A stretch of 64,000 bases of DNA, taken from Arsukibacterium sp. MJ3. GTDB taxonomy: Bacteria; Pseudomonadota; Gammaproteobacteria; Enterobacterales; Alteromonadaceae. The DNA lies in the NCBI RefSeq assembly GCF_000987765.1, contig NZ_LAHP01000010.1, positions 1-64,000 of the forward strand, given 5' to 3'. The translations under genes and the position numbers were made by a program. The notes beneath the pieces were generated by a model. The model did not search any database. It was not told where the DNA came from and saw only the letters and a program-made list of their open reading frames with translations. This document shows positions 29,041 to 38,653 of the stretch, one piece after another (the first letter of the stretch is position 1; every line of letters starts with the position of its first letter).

Positions 29041-30222
29041 TTGAGCACAATTTTTGTTATTAAAAATGTCGAGGTGTTTGCACCGCAGCCACTGGGAAAA
29101 CAAGACATTGTTATTGCCGGCAATAAAATTATTGCTATTGGTCAGCAGTTTACTACTGGCAGCAGCGACTTACCGCTTACTGTCATTGATGGTAATGGTA
29201 GTATCGCCGTGCCCGGCTTTGTTGACTCGCTGGTGCATTTTATTGGCGGCGGTGGCGAGGGTGGCTTTGCTACCCGCACCCCGGAAATGCAACTTACCGA
29301 TGCCACGCTTGGTGGCGTAACCACCGCAATTGGTGTGCTTGGTACCGATGCCACCACCCGCACCCTAACCAATTTGTTAGCAAAAGCGCATGCTTTGCAA
29401 ATAGAAGGTATTACTACCTATTGTCATACCGGCTCTTATCAGGTGCCCTGCCGCACTCTGACTGGTAGTATTACTGATGATATTATCCTGATTGATAAAT
29501 TTATTGGCGTTGGCGAAATTGCTATTAGTGACCATCGTTCATCTCAGCCCACCAGCGATGAAATTCGCAAAGTCGCCGCAGCGGCTAAAGTGGGCGGAAT
29601 TTTGTCTGGCAAAGCCGGTATTGTCAGTGTGCATATGGGTACCGGCGAACGTATCTTGCAACCGATATATGATGCAGTAGCAGGCACAGAGCTTAGTTTA
29701 AAACAGTTCTACCCGACACATATGAACCGGAATGGCGCGGTATTTAAAGCGGGCCTGGCCCATGCAAAACAAGGCGGTATCATTGATTTTACTACCAGTA
29801 CTACTGAATATGATTTAGCGCATGGCGAAGTAGCCGCCGCCGCCGCTTTAGCGCAGGCCTTGCAAGCCGGAATAAGCCCAATGCAATTAACGCTAAGCTC
29901 TGACGGCAACGCCAGCCTGCCCATTTACAGTAACAACGGCGAACTGCTGGGGCTGCAAGTAGGCCAGGTCAGTAGCCTGTATCAGGCAGCACGTGACGCA
30001 ATTTTAACGCATAAGGTGAGTATTACCGACAGTATTTGCGCCATTACCGCCGCCCCTGCAGCCATTTTAAAGCTGGGCCAAAAAGGCCGGTTACAACCAG
30101 GCTTAGATGCCGACTTAGTGTTACTTAACCGTGATGATTTAACTATAAATCAGGTGTTTGCTATGGGTAAACAACTGGTTGTCGAAGGCAAAGCCACAGT
30201 AAAGGGCATGTTTGAACGCTAA
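29041..30222 (+). CDS. iadA: IadA-like beta-aspartyl dipeptidase with an altered metal centre
   Basis: Amidohydrolase-superfamily protein of 393 residues, alignable with E. coli isoaspartyl dipeptidase throughout. The start is TTG 29041 with CGAGG spaced for it; a longer frame from 29011 overlaps the carrier gene. Kept residues include the IGGGGE glutamate (Glu73), Tyr133 (TGSYQVP), His198 (VHMG), His227 and Arg230 (THMNRN) and the Asp in LSSDGNAS. Two metal ligands differ: HxH (E. coli His68/His70) is Leu64-Val-His66, and carbamylated Lys162 is replaced by Glu159 (GVGEIAISDHRS). This pattern recalls mononuclear NagA, which also uses Glu. It should release Asp and Arg from beta-Asp-Arg, if active. 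Confidence 0.88.
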   Translation: MSTIFVIKNVEVFAPQPLGKQDIVIAGNKIIAIGQQFTTGSSDLPLTVIDGNGSIAVPGFVDSLVHFIGGGGEGGFATRTPEMQLTDATLGGVTTAIGVLGTDATTRTLTNLLAKAHALQIEGITTYCHTGSYQVPCRTLTGSITDDIILIDKFIGVGEIAISDHRSSQPTSDEIRKVAAAAKVGGILSGKAGIVSVHMGTGERILQPIYDAVAGTELSLKQFYPTHMNRNGAVFKAGLAHAKQGGIIDFTTSTTEYDLAHGEVAAAAALAQALQAGISPMQLTLSSDGNASLPIYSNNGELLGLQVGQVSSLYQAARDAILTHKVSITDSICAITAAPAAILKLGQKGRLQPGLDADLVLLNRDDLTINQVFAMGKQLVVEGKATVKGMFER

Positions 30223-30278
30223 GCCCCAAAAATGATTTAGCATAAATATATAAAAAATAATAAGTTACGCCCAATTTT

Positions 30279-30304
30279 AAAAGCTGCTTTGGCAGCTTTT
30301 TTTT
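30279..30304 (+). terminator. Rho-independent terminator after the iadA-like gene
   Basis: A stem AAAAGCTGC/GCAGCTTTT with a 4-base loop runs into eight T. It closes the receptor-carrier-dipeptidase unit. Confidence 0.92.
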
Positions 30305-30619
30305 ATGCCAAACTGCTATTGATGGCGGAAATATCGCCAATTCATGTAATTTATTTTCACTTACAGACCAACATTTTCGAATTAATACAGACGGCCAGAC
30401 GGATAAACACCACTTGCTTTTTATAATATTTATTAGTATACCTATTCTGTATGATGGGTTTAGGGCAATTAGCTTATTAGTGCAAATACACTACAACGCA
30501 TTAACCTCTGAAAGAATAGTCGTTACTTTCTTTCAGTAGTGACACACCGCTACAAATAGAATAACAATTCATCTTTTGTAGATAATTATTGATTTGCAAT
30601 GCAAGTTTGGAGGTAAGTC
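30305..30619 (+). promoter_or_regulatory. gltB upstream region
   Basis: About 315 bp, AT-rich, without a reading frame I would support. A possible promoter is TTGCTT (30415-30420) with TATACC 17 bp downstream, but the match is modest. The gltB Shine-Dalgarno GGAGG lies at 30609-30613. I saw no clear riboswitch fold. Confidence 0.35.
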
Positions 30620-33600
30620 ATGGCGTTGTATCACCACAGTCAGGCGCGGGAAAATTGTGGCTTTGGCTTGATAGCACATTTAGAAGGTGCCGCCAGCCAT
30701 CGTATTGTCAGAACAGCGATTAATGGCTTAGATCGAATGCAGCACCGCGGCGGTATTTCTGCCGACGGTAAAACAGGTGATGGCTGCGGCTTATTAATGC
30801 AAAAACCTGACAGCTTTTTTCGGGCCATTGCTGAAGAAAACGGCTGGAACCTGGCAAAAAAATACGGCGTTGGTATGATTTTCTTAAGCCAGGATCCGGA
30901 AAAAGCGGCGCTGGCAAAAGCCATAATTAACAAAGAAATTGCCCGTGAAACACTAAGCCTGGTGGTGTGGCGCAACGTGCCGGTAGACAGCAGTGTACTC
31001 GGCCCACTGGCACTGGATTCAATGCCCCATATTGAACAAGTTATTGTTAACGCGCCACACGGCTGGGGCGATCATGACTTAGAGCGTCGGCTTTATATGG
31101 TAAGGCGCCGGGTAGAGCAGCAATTAGCTGCCGATACCGATTTTTATATTCCGAGTTTCTCGTCCTTGGTTACGGTGTTTAAAGGCCTGATGATGCCAGC
31201 CGATTTACCGCGCTATTACACTGACTTGGCCGATATTCGGATGGAAACCGCCATTTGTGTGTTTCACCAACGTTTTTCTACCAATACCATGCCGCGCTGG
31301 CCATTAGCCCAGCCCTTTCGTTATTTAGCGCACAATGGTGAAATTAACACCATTACCGGTAACCGCCAGTGGGCACGAGCACGCCAATACAAATTCGCCT
31401 CACCACTTTTACCCGATTTACAAGACGCTGCGCCTTTTGTTGGCCAAACCGGCTCCGACTCCAGTTCCTTAGATAACCAGTTAGAATTATTACTGGCCGG
31501 TGGTATGGATTTATTTCGTGCTATGCGTTTATTAGTGCCACCAGCCTGGCAAGGTAACCGCGTAATGGACGATAACTTAAAAGCATTTTATGAGTTTAAC
31601 TCCATGCATATGGAGCCGTGGGACGGACCGGCCGGCATAGTAATGACCAACGGCAAGCATGTTGCCTGTAACCTGGATCGAAACGGTTTGCGCCCGGCCC
31701 GCTTTGTTATTACCCGCGACAAGCTGATTACCCTGGCCTCAGAAGTAGGCATTTGGGATTACACGCCGGATGAAGTGGTCGAAAAAGGCCGGGTGGGCCC
31801 CGGTGAAATGCTGGCAGTAGATACCACCAGCGGTAAAATCTGGCGCTCGGATGAAATTGATGCCGATTTAATGCAGCGCCATACTTACCGCAGTTGGCTA
31901 AACGACAACGTGCAACGACTGGTGCCTTACGAGCAATACGAAACCGACCTGATTGGTAAAAGGGTCTTTGACGACGACACCATGCAGGTGTATCACAAGC
32001 TCTTTAATTACAGCTATGAAGAAATTGAGCAGGTAATGACGGTGCTGGCTAAAGATGGCCAGGAAGCGGTAGGGTCAATGGGTGACGATACGCCAATGGC
32101 CGTGCTCTCTCGCAAGCCCCGCAACCTGTCTGATTACTTTCGCCAACAATTTGCGCAGGTAACTAACCCGCCTATTGATCCGCTGCGTGAAGCACATGTT
32201 ATGTCGCTGGCCACCAGTATTGGCCGGGAACATAATGTCTTTAAAGAAACCGCCGGTTATGCGCGGCGCATTCAGTTTGAATCGCCAATAATGATGTATT
32301 CCGACTTAAAGCAGCTGCGCCAGGCCGACGAAAAATATTACAAGAACCAAGTATTCTCACTTAATTTTGACCCACAGCAGCAAAATTTAGAGCAAGCCAC
32401 CCACCAGCTGGCAACTGCAGTAGTTAATGCAGTACGTGATGGTAATGTGGTGTTAGTTATTTTAACTGATCGGCAGATAGCCCAGGGGTTTATTCCTATT
32501 CCTGCCGCTATGGCGGTAGGCGCAGTACAAACCGCACTGGTTAATGCCCAGCTACGCTGCGATTCAAATATTATTATTGAAACCGCCAGTGCCCGCGATT
32601 CACACCATTTTGCCGTGTTAATTGGCTTAGGCGCAACCGGTATTTATCCGTTTTTAGCTTATGAGACAGTAGAGCAACTGGTTGAAAAAGGCACACTTAA
32701 TTTAAGCGCGCGCCAGGCGGTATTAAATTACCGCAAAGGCATTAATAAGGGCCTGCTGAAAATAATGTCAAAAATGGGCATTTCAACTGTAGCCAGTTAT
32801 CGCTGCTCTTGTCTGTTTGAAGCGGTTGGCATTAATAAAGAGGTAATGCAGCTGTGTTTTCCCGACTTGCCCTCTCGTATTAGTGGTGCCGGTTTTATCG
32901 ACTTTGAACAAGACGTGCAACAGCTGGCCAATATCGCCTGGTTAAAACGCAAGCCAATGAACCACGGTGGCTTGCTTAAATATGTGCACGACGGCGAGTA
33001 CCATGCTTATAACCCTGATGTGGTAACCAGCTTGCAAAAGGCCGTGCGCTCGGGCAAGTACGAAGATTATCTGCTTTACAGCAACCATGTTAATCAGCGC
33101 CCGGTAGCCCACCTGCGAGACTTATTGCAACTGACCAGCAATACCGGTGCTGTTAACAACAGCATTGCGCTGGACCAAGTTGAAGCGGCCGAAAACTTAT
33201 ATCCGCGCTTTGACAGTGCGGCGATGTCTATTGGTGCGCTAAGCCCGGAAGCACATGAAGCCTTAGCCATTGCCATGAACCGCTTAGGCGGGCGCTCTAA
33301 CTCAGGCGAAGGCGGCGAAGATCCCCGCCGTTTTGGCACCGAGAAAAACTCGAAAATAAAACAAGTTGCCTCAGGTCGCTTTGGCGTTACCCCGCATTAC
33401 TTAGTGAATGCTGAAGTTATTCAGATTAAGGTCGCTCAGGGTGCCAAGCCAGGCGAAGGGGGTCAGTTACCCGGCGAAAAAGTAACTGCTGAAATTGCCC
33501 GGTTACGCTATTCGGTGCCCGGAGTAACGTTAATATCGCCGCCACCGCATCATGATATTTACTCTATTGAAGATTTAGCCCAGCTGATTTTCGATTTAAA

Positions 33601-35095
33601 ACAGGTTAACCCTCAGGCACTCATTTCAGTAAAACTGGTATCAGAGCCTGGCATCGGTACCATTGCTACCGGCGTGGCCAAAGCCTATGCCGATTTAATT
33701 ACCGTGTCTGGCTACGATGGCGGTACCGGCGCCAGCCCGCTTACCTCCGTAAAATATGCCGGCAGCCCGTGGGAGCTTGGCCTGGCTGAAGTGCATCAGG
33801 CGCTAGTTGAAAACGGCCTGCGTGACCGGGTGCGTTTACAGGTAGATGGCGGCTTAAAAACCGGCCTCGACGTGGTAAAAGCCGCTATTTTAGGCGCCGA
33901 GAGCTTTGGTTTTGGCACCGGGCCTATGGTGGCACTTGGCTGTAAATTCCTGCGTATTTGCCATTTAAATAACTGTGCTACCGGTGTGGCCACTCAGGAT
34001 GAAACCCTGCGCCGCGATCATTTTACCGGTCTGCCGGAAATGGTAATGAATTACTTTACGTTTCTTGCTGTTGAAGTACGTGAGCTAATGGCCCAGCTCG
34101 GTGTAAGTGAGCTTACCCAGTTAATTGGCCGCACTGACTTATTAACGCCCAAAGCCAGTGAAACCCAAAAACAGGCCAAACTTGATTTAAGCCCCATTTT
34201 ACTAGCGAGCGGCGTAACCTCAGATAAGCCACTTTTCTGTGTTAAAAACAACACACCGTTTGACCCGGGCGCATTAAACCAGCAGTTACTCGAGCGCTGT
34301 CAGCACATGGTGCTGCATAAAACCGGTGGCCAGCTTAACCTGGCCATTCGTAACACTGACCGCTCGGTCGGTGCAACACTGTCAGGCTTTATTGCCCGTC
34401 AGCATGGCAATCAGGGCATGGCCACCGACCCAATCCGCTTGCGTTTTAACGGCACCGCCGGCCAAAGCTTTGGCGTCTGGAATGCCGGCGGCCTGCATTT
34501 ATCCTTGCAAGGCGATGCCAATGATTATGTAGGTAAAGGCATGACTGGCGGCCAAATTGCTATTTTCCCGGCCAAAGGTGCCAGCTTCGCCAAAAACGGC
34601 TTTGCCATTGCCGGCAACACCTGTTTATACGGCGCTACCGGCGGCCGTTTTTATGCAGCCGGCCAGGCTGGCGAACGCTTTGCCGTGCGTAATTCGGGGG
34701 CCTTAGCGGTAGTAGAAGGCACCGGCGATAACTGCTGCGAATATATGACCGGCGGCGTGGTGGTGGTGCTAGGTTGCACCGGGGTTAACTTTGGCGCCGG
34801 CATGACCGGTGGCTTTGCTTACCTGTTTGACGAGCAAAACGACTTAAACCTGCGGCTTAACCCTGAGCTGATTGAAGCACTGGATGTCAGCACGCCAATT
34901 TTGCAAGAACACCTGCGTAGCCTGTTACACCAACATGTCGAAGCAACCGGCAGCGATAAAGCACAGCGCATCCTGTCTAACTTCAACGATTATTTAAGCA
35001 AATTTAAGCTGGTTAAACCCAAAACCAGCGATGTAAACACCTTGCTTGGACACCGCGCTCGCTCTTCTGCCGAGTTGCGGGTTCAGGCGATGTAA
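30620..35095 (+). CDS. gltB: Glutamate synthase (NADPH) large subunit
   Basis: Ammonia assimilation: transfers the glutamine amide to 2-oxoglutarate. It has 1491 residues and matches E. coli GltB throughout. The N-terminal glutamine amidotransferase domain begins at Cys13 (ENCGFGLIAH) after a short propeptide. The central domain and FMN-binding synthase barrel follow (NSGEGGEDPRR, GAKPGEGGQLPG, SGYDGGTGASPL, QVDGGLKTG). The 3Fe-4S cluster loop is CKFLRICHLNNCATG, and the C-terminus is a beta-helix rich in GxxGG turns. GGAGG precedes the start. gltD follows after 9 bp. Confidence 0.97.
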   Translation: MALYHHSQARENCGFGLIAHLEGAASHRIVRTAINGLDRMQHRGGISADGKTGDGCGLLMQKPDSFFRAIAEENGWNLAKKYGVGMIFLSQDPEKAALAKAIINKEIARETLSLVVWRNVPVDSSVLGPLALDSMPHIEQVIVNAPHGWGDHDLERRLYMVRRRVEQQLAADTDFYIPSFSSLVTVFKGLMMPADLPRYYTDLADIRMETAICVFHQRFSTNTMPRWPLAQPFRYLAHNGEINTITGNRQWARARQYKFASPLLPDLQDAAPFVGQTGSDSSSLDNQLELLLAGGMDLFRAMRLLVPPAWQGNRVMDDNLKAFYEFNSMHMEPWDGPAGIVMTNGKHVACNLDRNGLRPARFVITRDKLITLASEVGIWDYTPDEVVEKGRVGPGEMLAVDTTSGKIWRSDEIDADLMQRHTYRSWLNDNVQRLVPYEQYETDLIGKRVFDDDTMQVYHKLFNYSYEEIEQVMTVLAKDGQEAVGSMGDDTPMAVLSRKPRNLSDYFRQQFAQVTNPPIDPLREAHVMSLATSIGREHNVFKETAGYARRIQFESPIMMYSDLKQLRQADEKYYKNQVFSLNFDPQQQNLEQATHQLATAVVNAVRDGNVVLVILTDRQIAQGFIPIPAAMAVGAVQTALVNAQLRCDSNIIIETASARDSHHFAVLIGLGATGIYPFLAYETVEQLVEKGTLNLSARQAVLNYRKGINKGLLKIMSKMGISTVASYRCSCLFEAVGINKEVMQLCFPDLPSRISGAGFIDFEQDVQQLANIAWLKRKPMNHGGLLKYVHDGEYHAYNPDVVTSLQKAVRSGKYEDYLLYSNHVNQRPVAHLRDLLQLTSNTGAVNNSIALDQVEAAENLYPRFDSAAMSIGALSPEAHEALAIAMNRLGGRSNSGEGGEDPRRFGTEKNSKIKQVASGRFGVTPHYLVNAEVIQIKVAQGAKPGEGGQLPGEKVTAEIARLRYSVPGVTLISPPPHHDIYSIEDLAQLIFDLKQVNPQALISVKLVSEPGIGTIATGVAKAYADLITVSGYDGGTGASPLTSVKYAGSPWELGLAEVHQALVENGLRDRVRLQVDGGLKTGLDVVKAAILGAESFGFGTGPMVALGCKFLRICHLNNCATGVATQDETLRRDHFTGLPEMVMNYFTFLAVEVRELMAQLGVSELTQLIGRTDLLTPKASETQKQAKLDLSPILLASGVTSDKPLFCVKNNTPFDPGALNQQLLERCQHMVLHKTGGQLNLAIRNTDRSVGATLSGFIARQHGNQGMATDPIRLRFNGTAGQSFGVWNAGGLHLSLQGDANDYVGKGMTGGQIAIFPAKGASFAKNGFAIAGNTCLYGATGGRFYAAGQAGERFAVRNSGALAVVEGTGDNCCEYMTGGVVVVLGCTGVNFGAGMTGGFAYLFDEQNDLNLRLNPELIEALDVSTPILQEHLRSLLHQHVEATGSDKAQRILSNFNDYLSKFKLVKPKTSDVNTLLGHRARSSAELRVQAM

Positions 35096-36517
<1,422 letters not shown>

Positions 36518-36527
36518 AGGCTGAAAA

Positions 36528-36668
36528 GGTTGGCTACGTGCAGTGGCCAACCACCAAGCTGTTGTTGATCAGCGAGATTAGGTTTGCCCTAAGCCAACCG
36601 TCTACGCCCCGGACGGGCGGAGATGAGTCCCCAGGGATGGGTTCACGGCGTGTTGGCGTGGGCAAACC
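36528..36668 (+). repeat. Structured intergenic element between gltD and rraA
   Basis: This contains several complementary arms: GGTTGGC (36528-36534) with GCCAACC (36546-36552), CGCCC/GGGCG (36605-36619), and the distant pair GGTTTGCCC (36581-36589) with GGGCAAACC (36660-36668). The density of nested stems suggests a folded RNA leader or an intergenic repeat element. It is not followed by a T tract, so a simple terminator is unlikely. Confidence 0.45.
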
Positions 36669-36718
36669 GGTTCGAGCCATGCGCAGAACACCATGCTGAG
36701 CTTACAAGGACTAACACC

Positions 36719-37201
36719 ATGCCCCACTTCACCCTACCCGATCTCTGCGACGCCCATGCTGACTGCATTCGGGTGGCTGAACCCATTTTTCAAAACTACG
36801 GTGGCACGCAAAGCTTTGGCGGGCAAATTGTTACGATAAAATGCTTTGAAGATAACTCCAAAGTAAAACAACTGGTCGCCACACCCGGCCAGGGCAAGGT
36901 ACTGGTAGTAGACGGTGGCGGCTCAAAACGCCATGCGCTACTGGGCGATATGCTGGCCGAACAAGCCGCAACAAATGGCTGGGAAGGCATTATTATCAAT
37001 GGCTGTATTCGGGATATTGACGAAATACGCCAAACCCCGCTTGGCGTGCAGGCACTGGGTATTCACCCAATGAAAACCGACAAGCGTGACTTAGGCGATA
37101 TCGACCTAACTGTGACGTTTGCCGGAGTAGACTTTATCCCCGGCCAGTTTGTTTATGCCGATAATAATGGCGTGTTGGTGGCGACGAAGCAGCTGGTTTA
37201 G
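36719..37201 (+). CDS. rraA: RraA-family protein (regulator of ribonuclease E activity)
   Basis: 160 residues from ATG 36719; an upstream in-frame start at 36623 adds residues not seen in the family. It matches E. coli RraA ([28 protein letters not shown], in two overlapping blocks; [27 protein letters not shown]). RraA binds and inhibits RNase E; the same fold serves as hydroxymethylglutarate aldolase in relatives. Diverged copies of its last 70-120 bp recur at 40733 and 42246. Confidence 0.92.
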   Translation: MPHFTLPDLCDAHADCIRVAEPIFQNYGGTQSFGGQIVTIKCFEDNSKVKQLVATPGQGKVLVVDGGGSKRHALLGDMLAEQAATNGWEGIIINGCIRDIDEIRQTPLGVQALGIHPMKTDKRDLGDIDLTVTFAGVDFIPGQFVYADNNGVLVATKQLV

Positions 37202-37294
37202 AGCCCACGCCTGAATAGCACAGTTAAAAGCGAGAAATTACCCTGAGCTACTGTAGTCACAGTTTATCTGTGTCAGCACAGTTTCTACGCGCGG

Positions 37295-38536
37295 CTAAGG
37301 TTGCGGCGGTAGCCACTCAGGTGCTATTTTCTGCAAAAAAGGCCGGGTAATCCGGGCAGCCTGGCCGGCAAAATCACAGTAATTTTCCTTCACCGTATTG
37401 GTGTTCATTGCCACCACTAATTGTAAGTCTGGGTAAAGTACTAACCAACTTTGCGCACCATCAGACACGCCGCCATGGTGCACAAAACTCACGGCATGAC
37501 TCAGTCGATTTTCTTTATCGCAAAACAGGTGATCCTGGGAGAAATGACGCCAGCCCAGGGCATAAAGTTGCTCATTTACCTCACCGTTATTCAAGATCTG
37601 CGGTGTCCAGAACTCCTGCTGTAAAGCGGTAGGAATAAACTCCGGGTTAAACCAGGCAGAGCCTAATCTTGCTAAATCAGCAGAGCTTGCCACTAAGCCA
37701 CCACCTGCCCATCTCTGGCTTAAATTCACCTGCCAGTGTTGTTTAGCGTAACCATCATGGGTGTGATAAAAGCTAACTCTGTTGGGTAAAAACTGGTCGG
37801 CATAGTCTGCTGACAACGAAGTTAATTGTAATGGTGTACTGACTGATCCCGCCAGATACTGCAAAAATGGCTGTTTAACGGCATTTTGCAACACGGCACT
37901 GGCCAGATTGATATCAAAAGAGCTGTAATGAAAGCCGTCACCCGGGCTAAATAACAATTCACTGCCATCAAACACAGTAAGTGCATGTTCTACATTGGTA
38001 TAGTTACGTTGCTTCAAGAGTGTTCTGATAGCACCCATTCTATCTGTGTTCTGCTGATAGCCCGGCAATCCTGCGGTATGAGACATAAGTTGGCGCAAGG
38101 TAAAATCTTGCCAGGCTGGATTAGGTAAGTCGGCCATATAGCGGCTGATCGGACTATCCAGGTCAATGCTGCCAGCCGCCACCGCCCGGGCTAAGCTGGT
38201 GGCAGTAACTGCTTTAGAGGTACTGCCAATCCGAAACTGGCTGTTAATACTAACTGCCTGCTCTGTCGCCAGATTGGCGTAACCTACTGCGCCGACCCAA
38301 ATAAGCTGGCCGCGCCACGCGACAGCGGCTGTCACTGCCGGAAACTGTTGCTCCTGCTGTGCCAGAACCAGTTCTGCCATAGCTTGCTCAGCCGCCTGTC
38401 TGAACTGTTGCGAATACACCTCGTTTTGCTGGGGCACCGCGACAGCTAATGGCATCCATCCGGAAAACCAGTACCCCACTATCGCTAGTCCGGCAACTAA
38501 CAACAGACCCAGTACACTTAACAGTATTTTTTTCAT
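37295..38536 (-). CDS. Membrane-anchored serine hydrolase, beta-lactamase/S12 family
   Basis: Serine beta-lactamase-like hydrolase of 413 residues. An N-terminal hydrophobic segment (about 4-24) probably anchors or exports it. The SxxK motif is Ser105-Thr-Ser-Lys108 (RIGSTSKAVT). The second motif reads YSS (FHYSSFDINLA), and the third is HHGG (VHHGGVSDG) instead of KTG, as in esterase or D-aminopeptidase-like members. True beta-lactam hydrolysis is therefore not assured. It stands downstream of, and in the same direction as, a BlaI/M56 pair, which makes regulation by a cell-wall signal plausible. Confidence 0.85.
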   Translation of the reverse strand: MKKILLSVLGLLLVAGLAIVGYWFSGWMPLAVAVPQQNEVYSQQFRQAAEQAMAELVLAQQEQQFPAVTAAVAWRGQLIWVGAVGYANLATEQAVSINSQFRIGSTSKAVTATSLARAVAAGSIDLDSPISRYMADLPNPAWQDFTLRQLMSHTAGLPGYQQNTDRMGAIRTLLKQRNYTNVEHALTVFDGSELLFSPGDGFHYSSFDINLASAVLQNAVKQPFLQYLAGSVSTPLQLTSLSADYADQFLPNRVSFYHTHDGYAKQHWQVNLSQRWAGGGLVASSADLARLGSAWFNPEFIPTALQQEFWTPQILNNGEVNEQLYALGWRHFSQDHLFCDKENRLSHAVSFVHHGGVSDGAQSWLVLYPDLQLVVAMNTNTVKENYCDFAGQAARITRPFLQKIAPEWLPPQP

Positions 38537-38653
38537 TGGTTATGCTCCGAATTTATATTCTTTTTTTACAGGCAAAGTTTCGCCACCAGCCTCAAACAGA
38601 CCTGTAATCACATTGATATAGGGTGGAAAGTTGTTAAGGTTGTCGTCGAATCA

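Noticed and set aside
37295-38536. Naming the serine hydrolase a class C beta-lactamase
   Set aside because: The second motif is YSS and the third HHGG rather than YxN and KTG, so the enzymatic class is uncertain.
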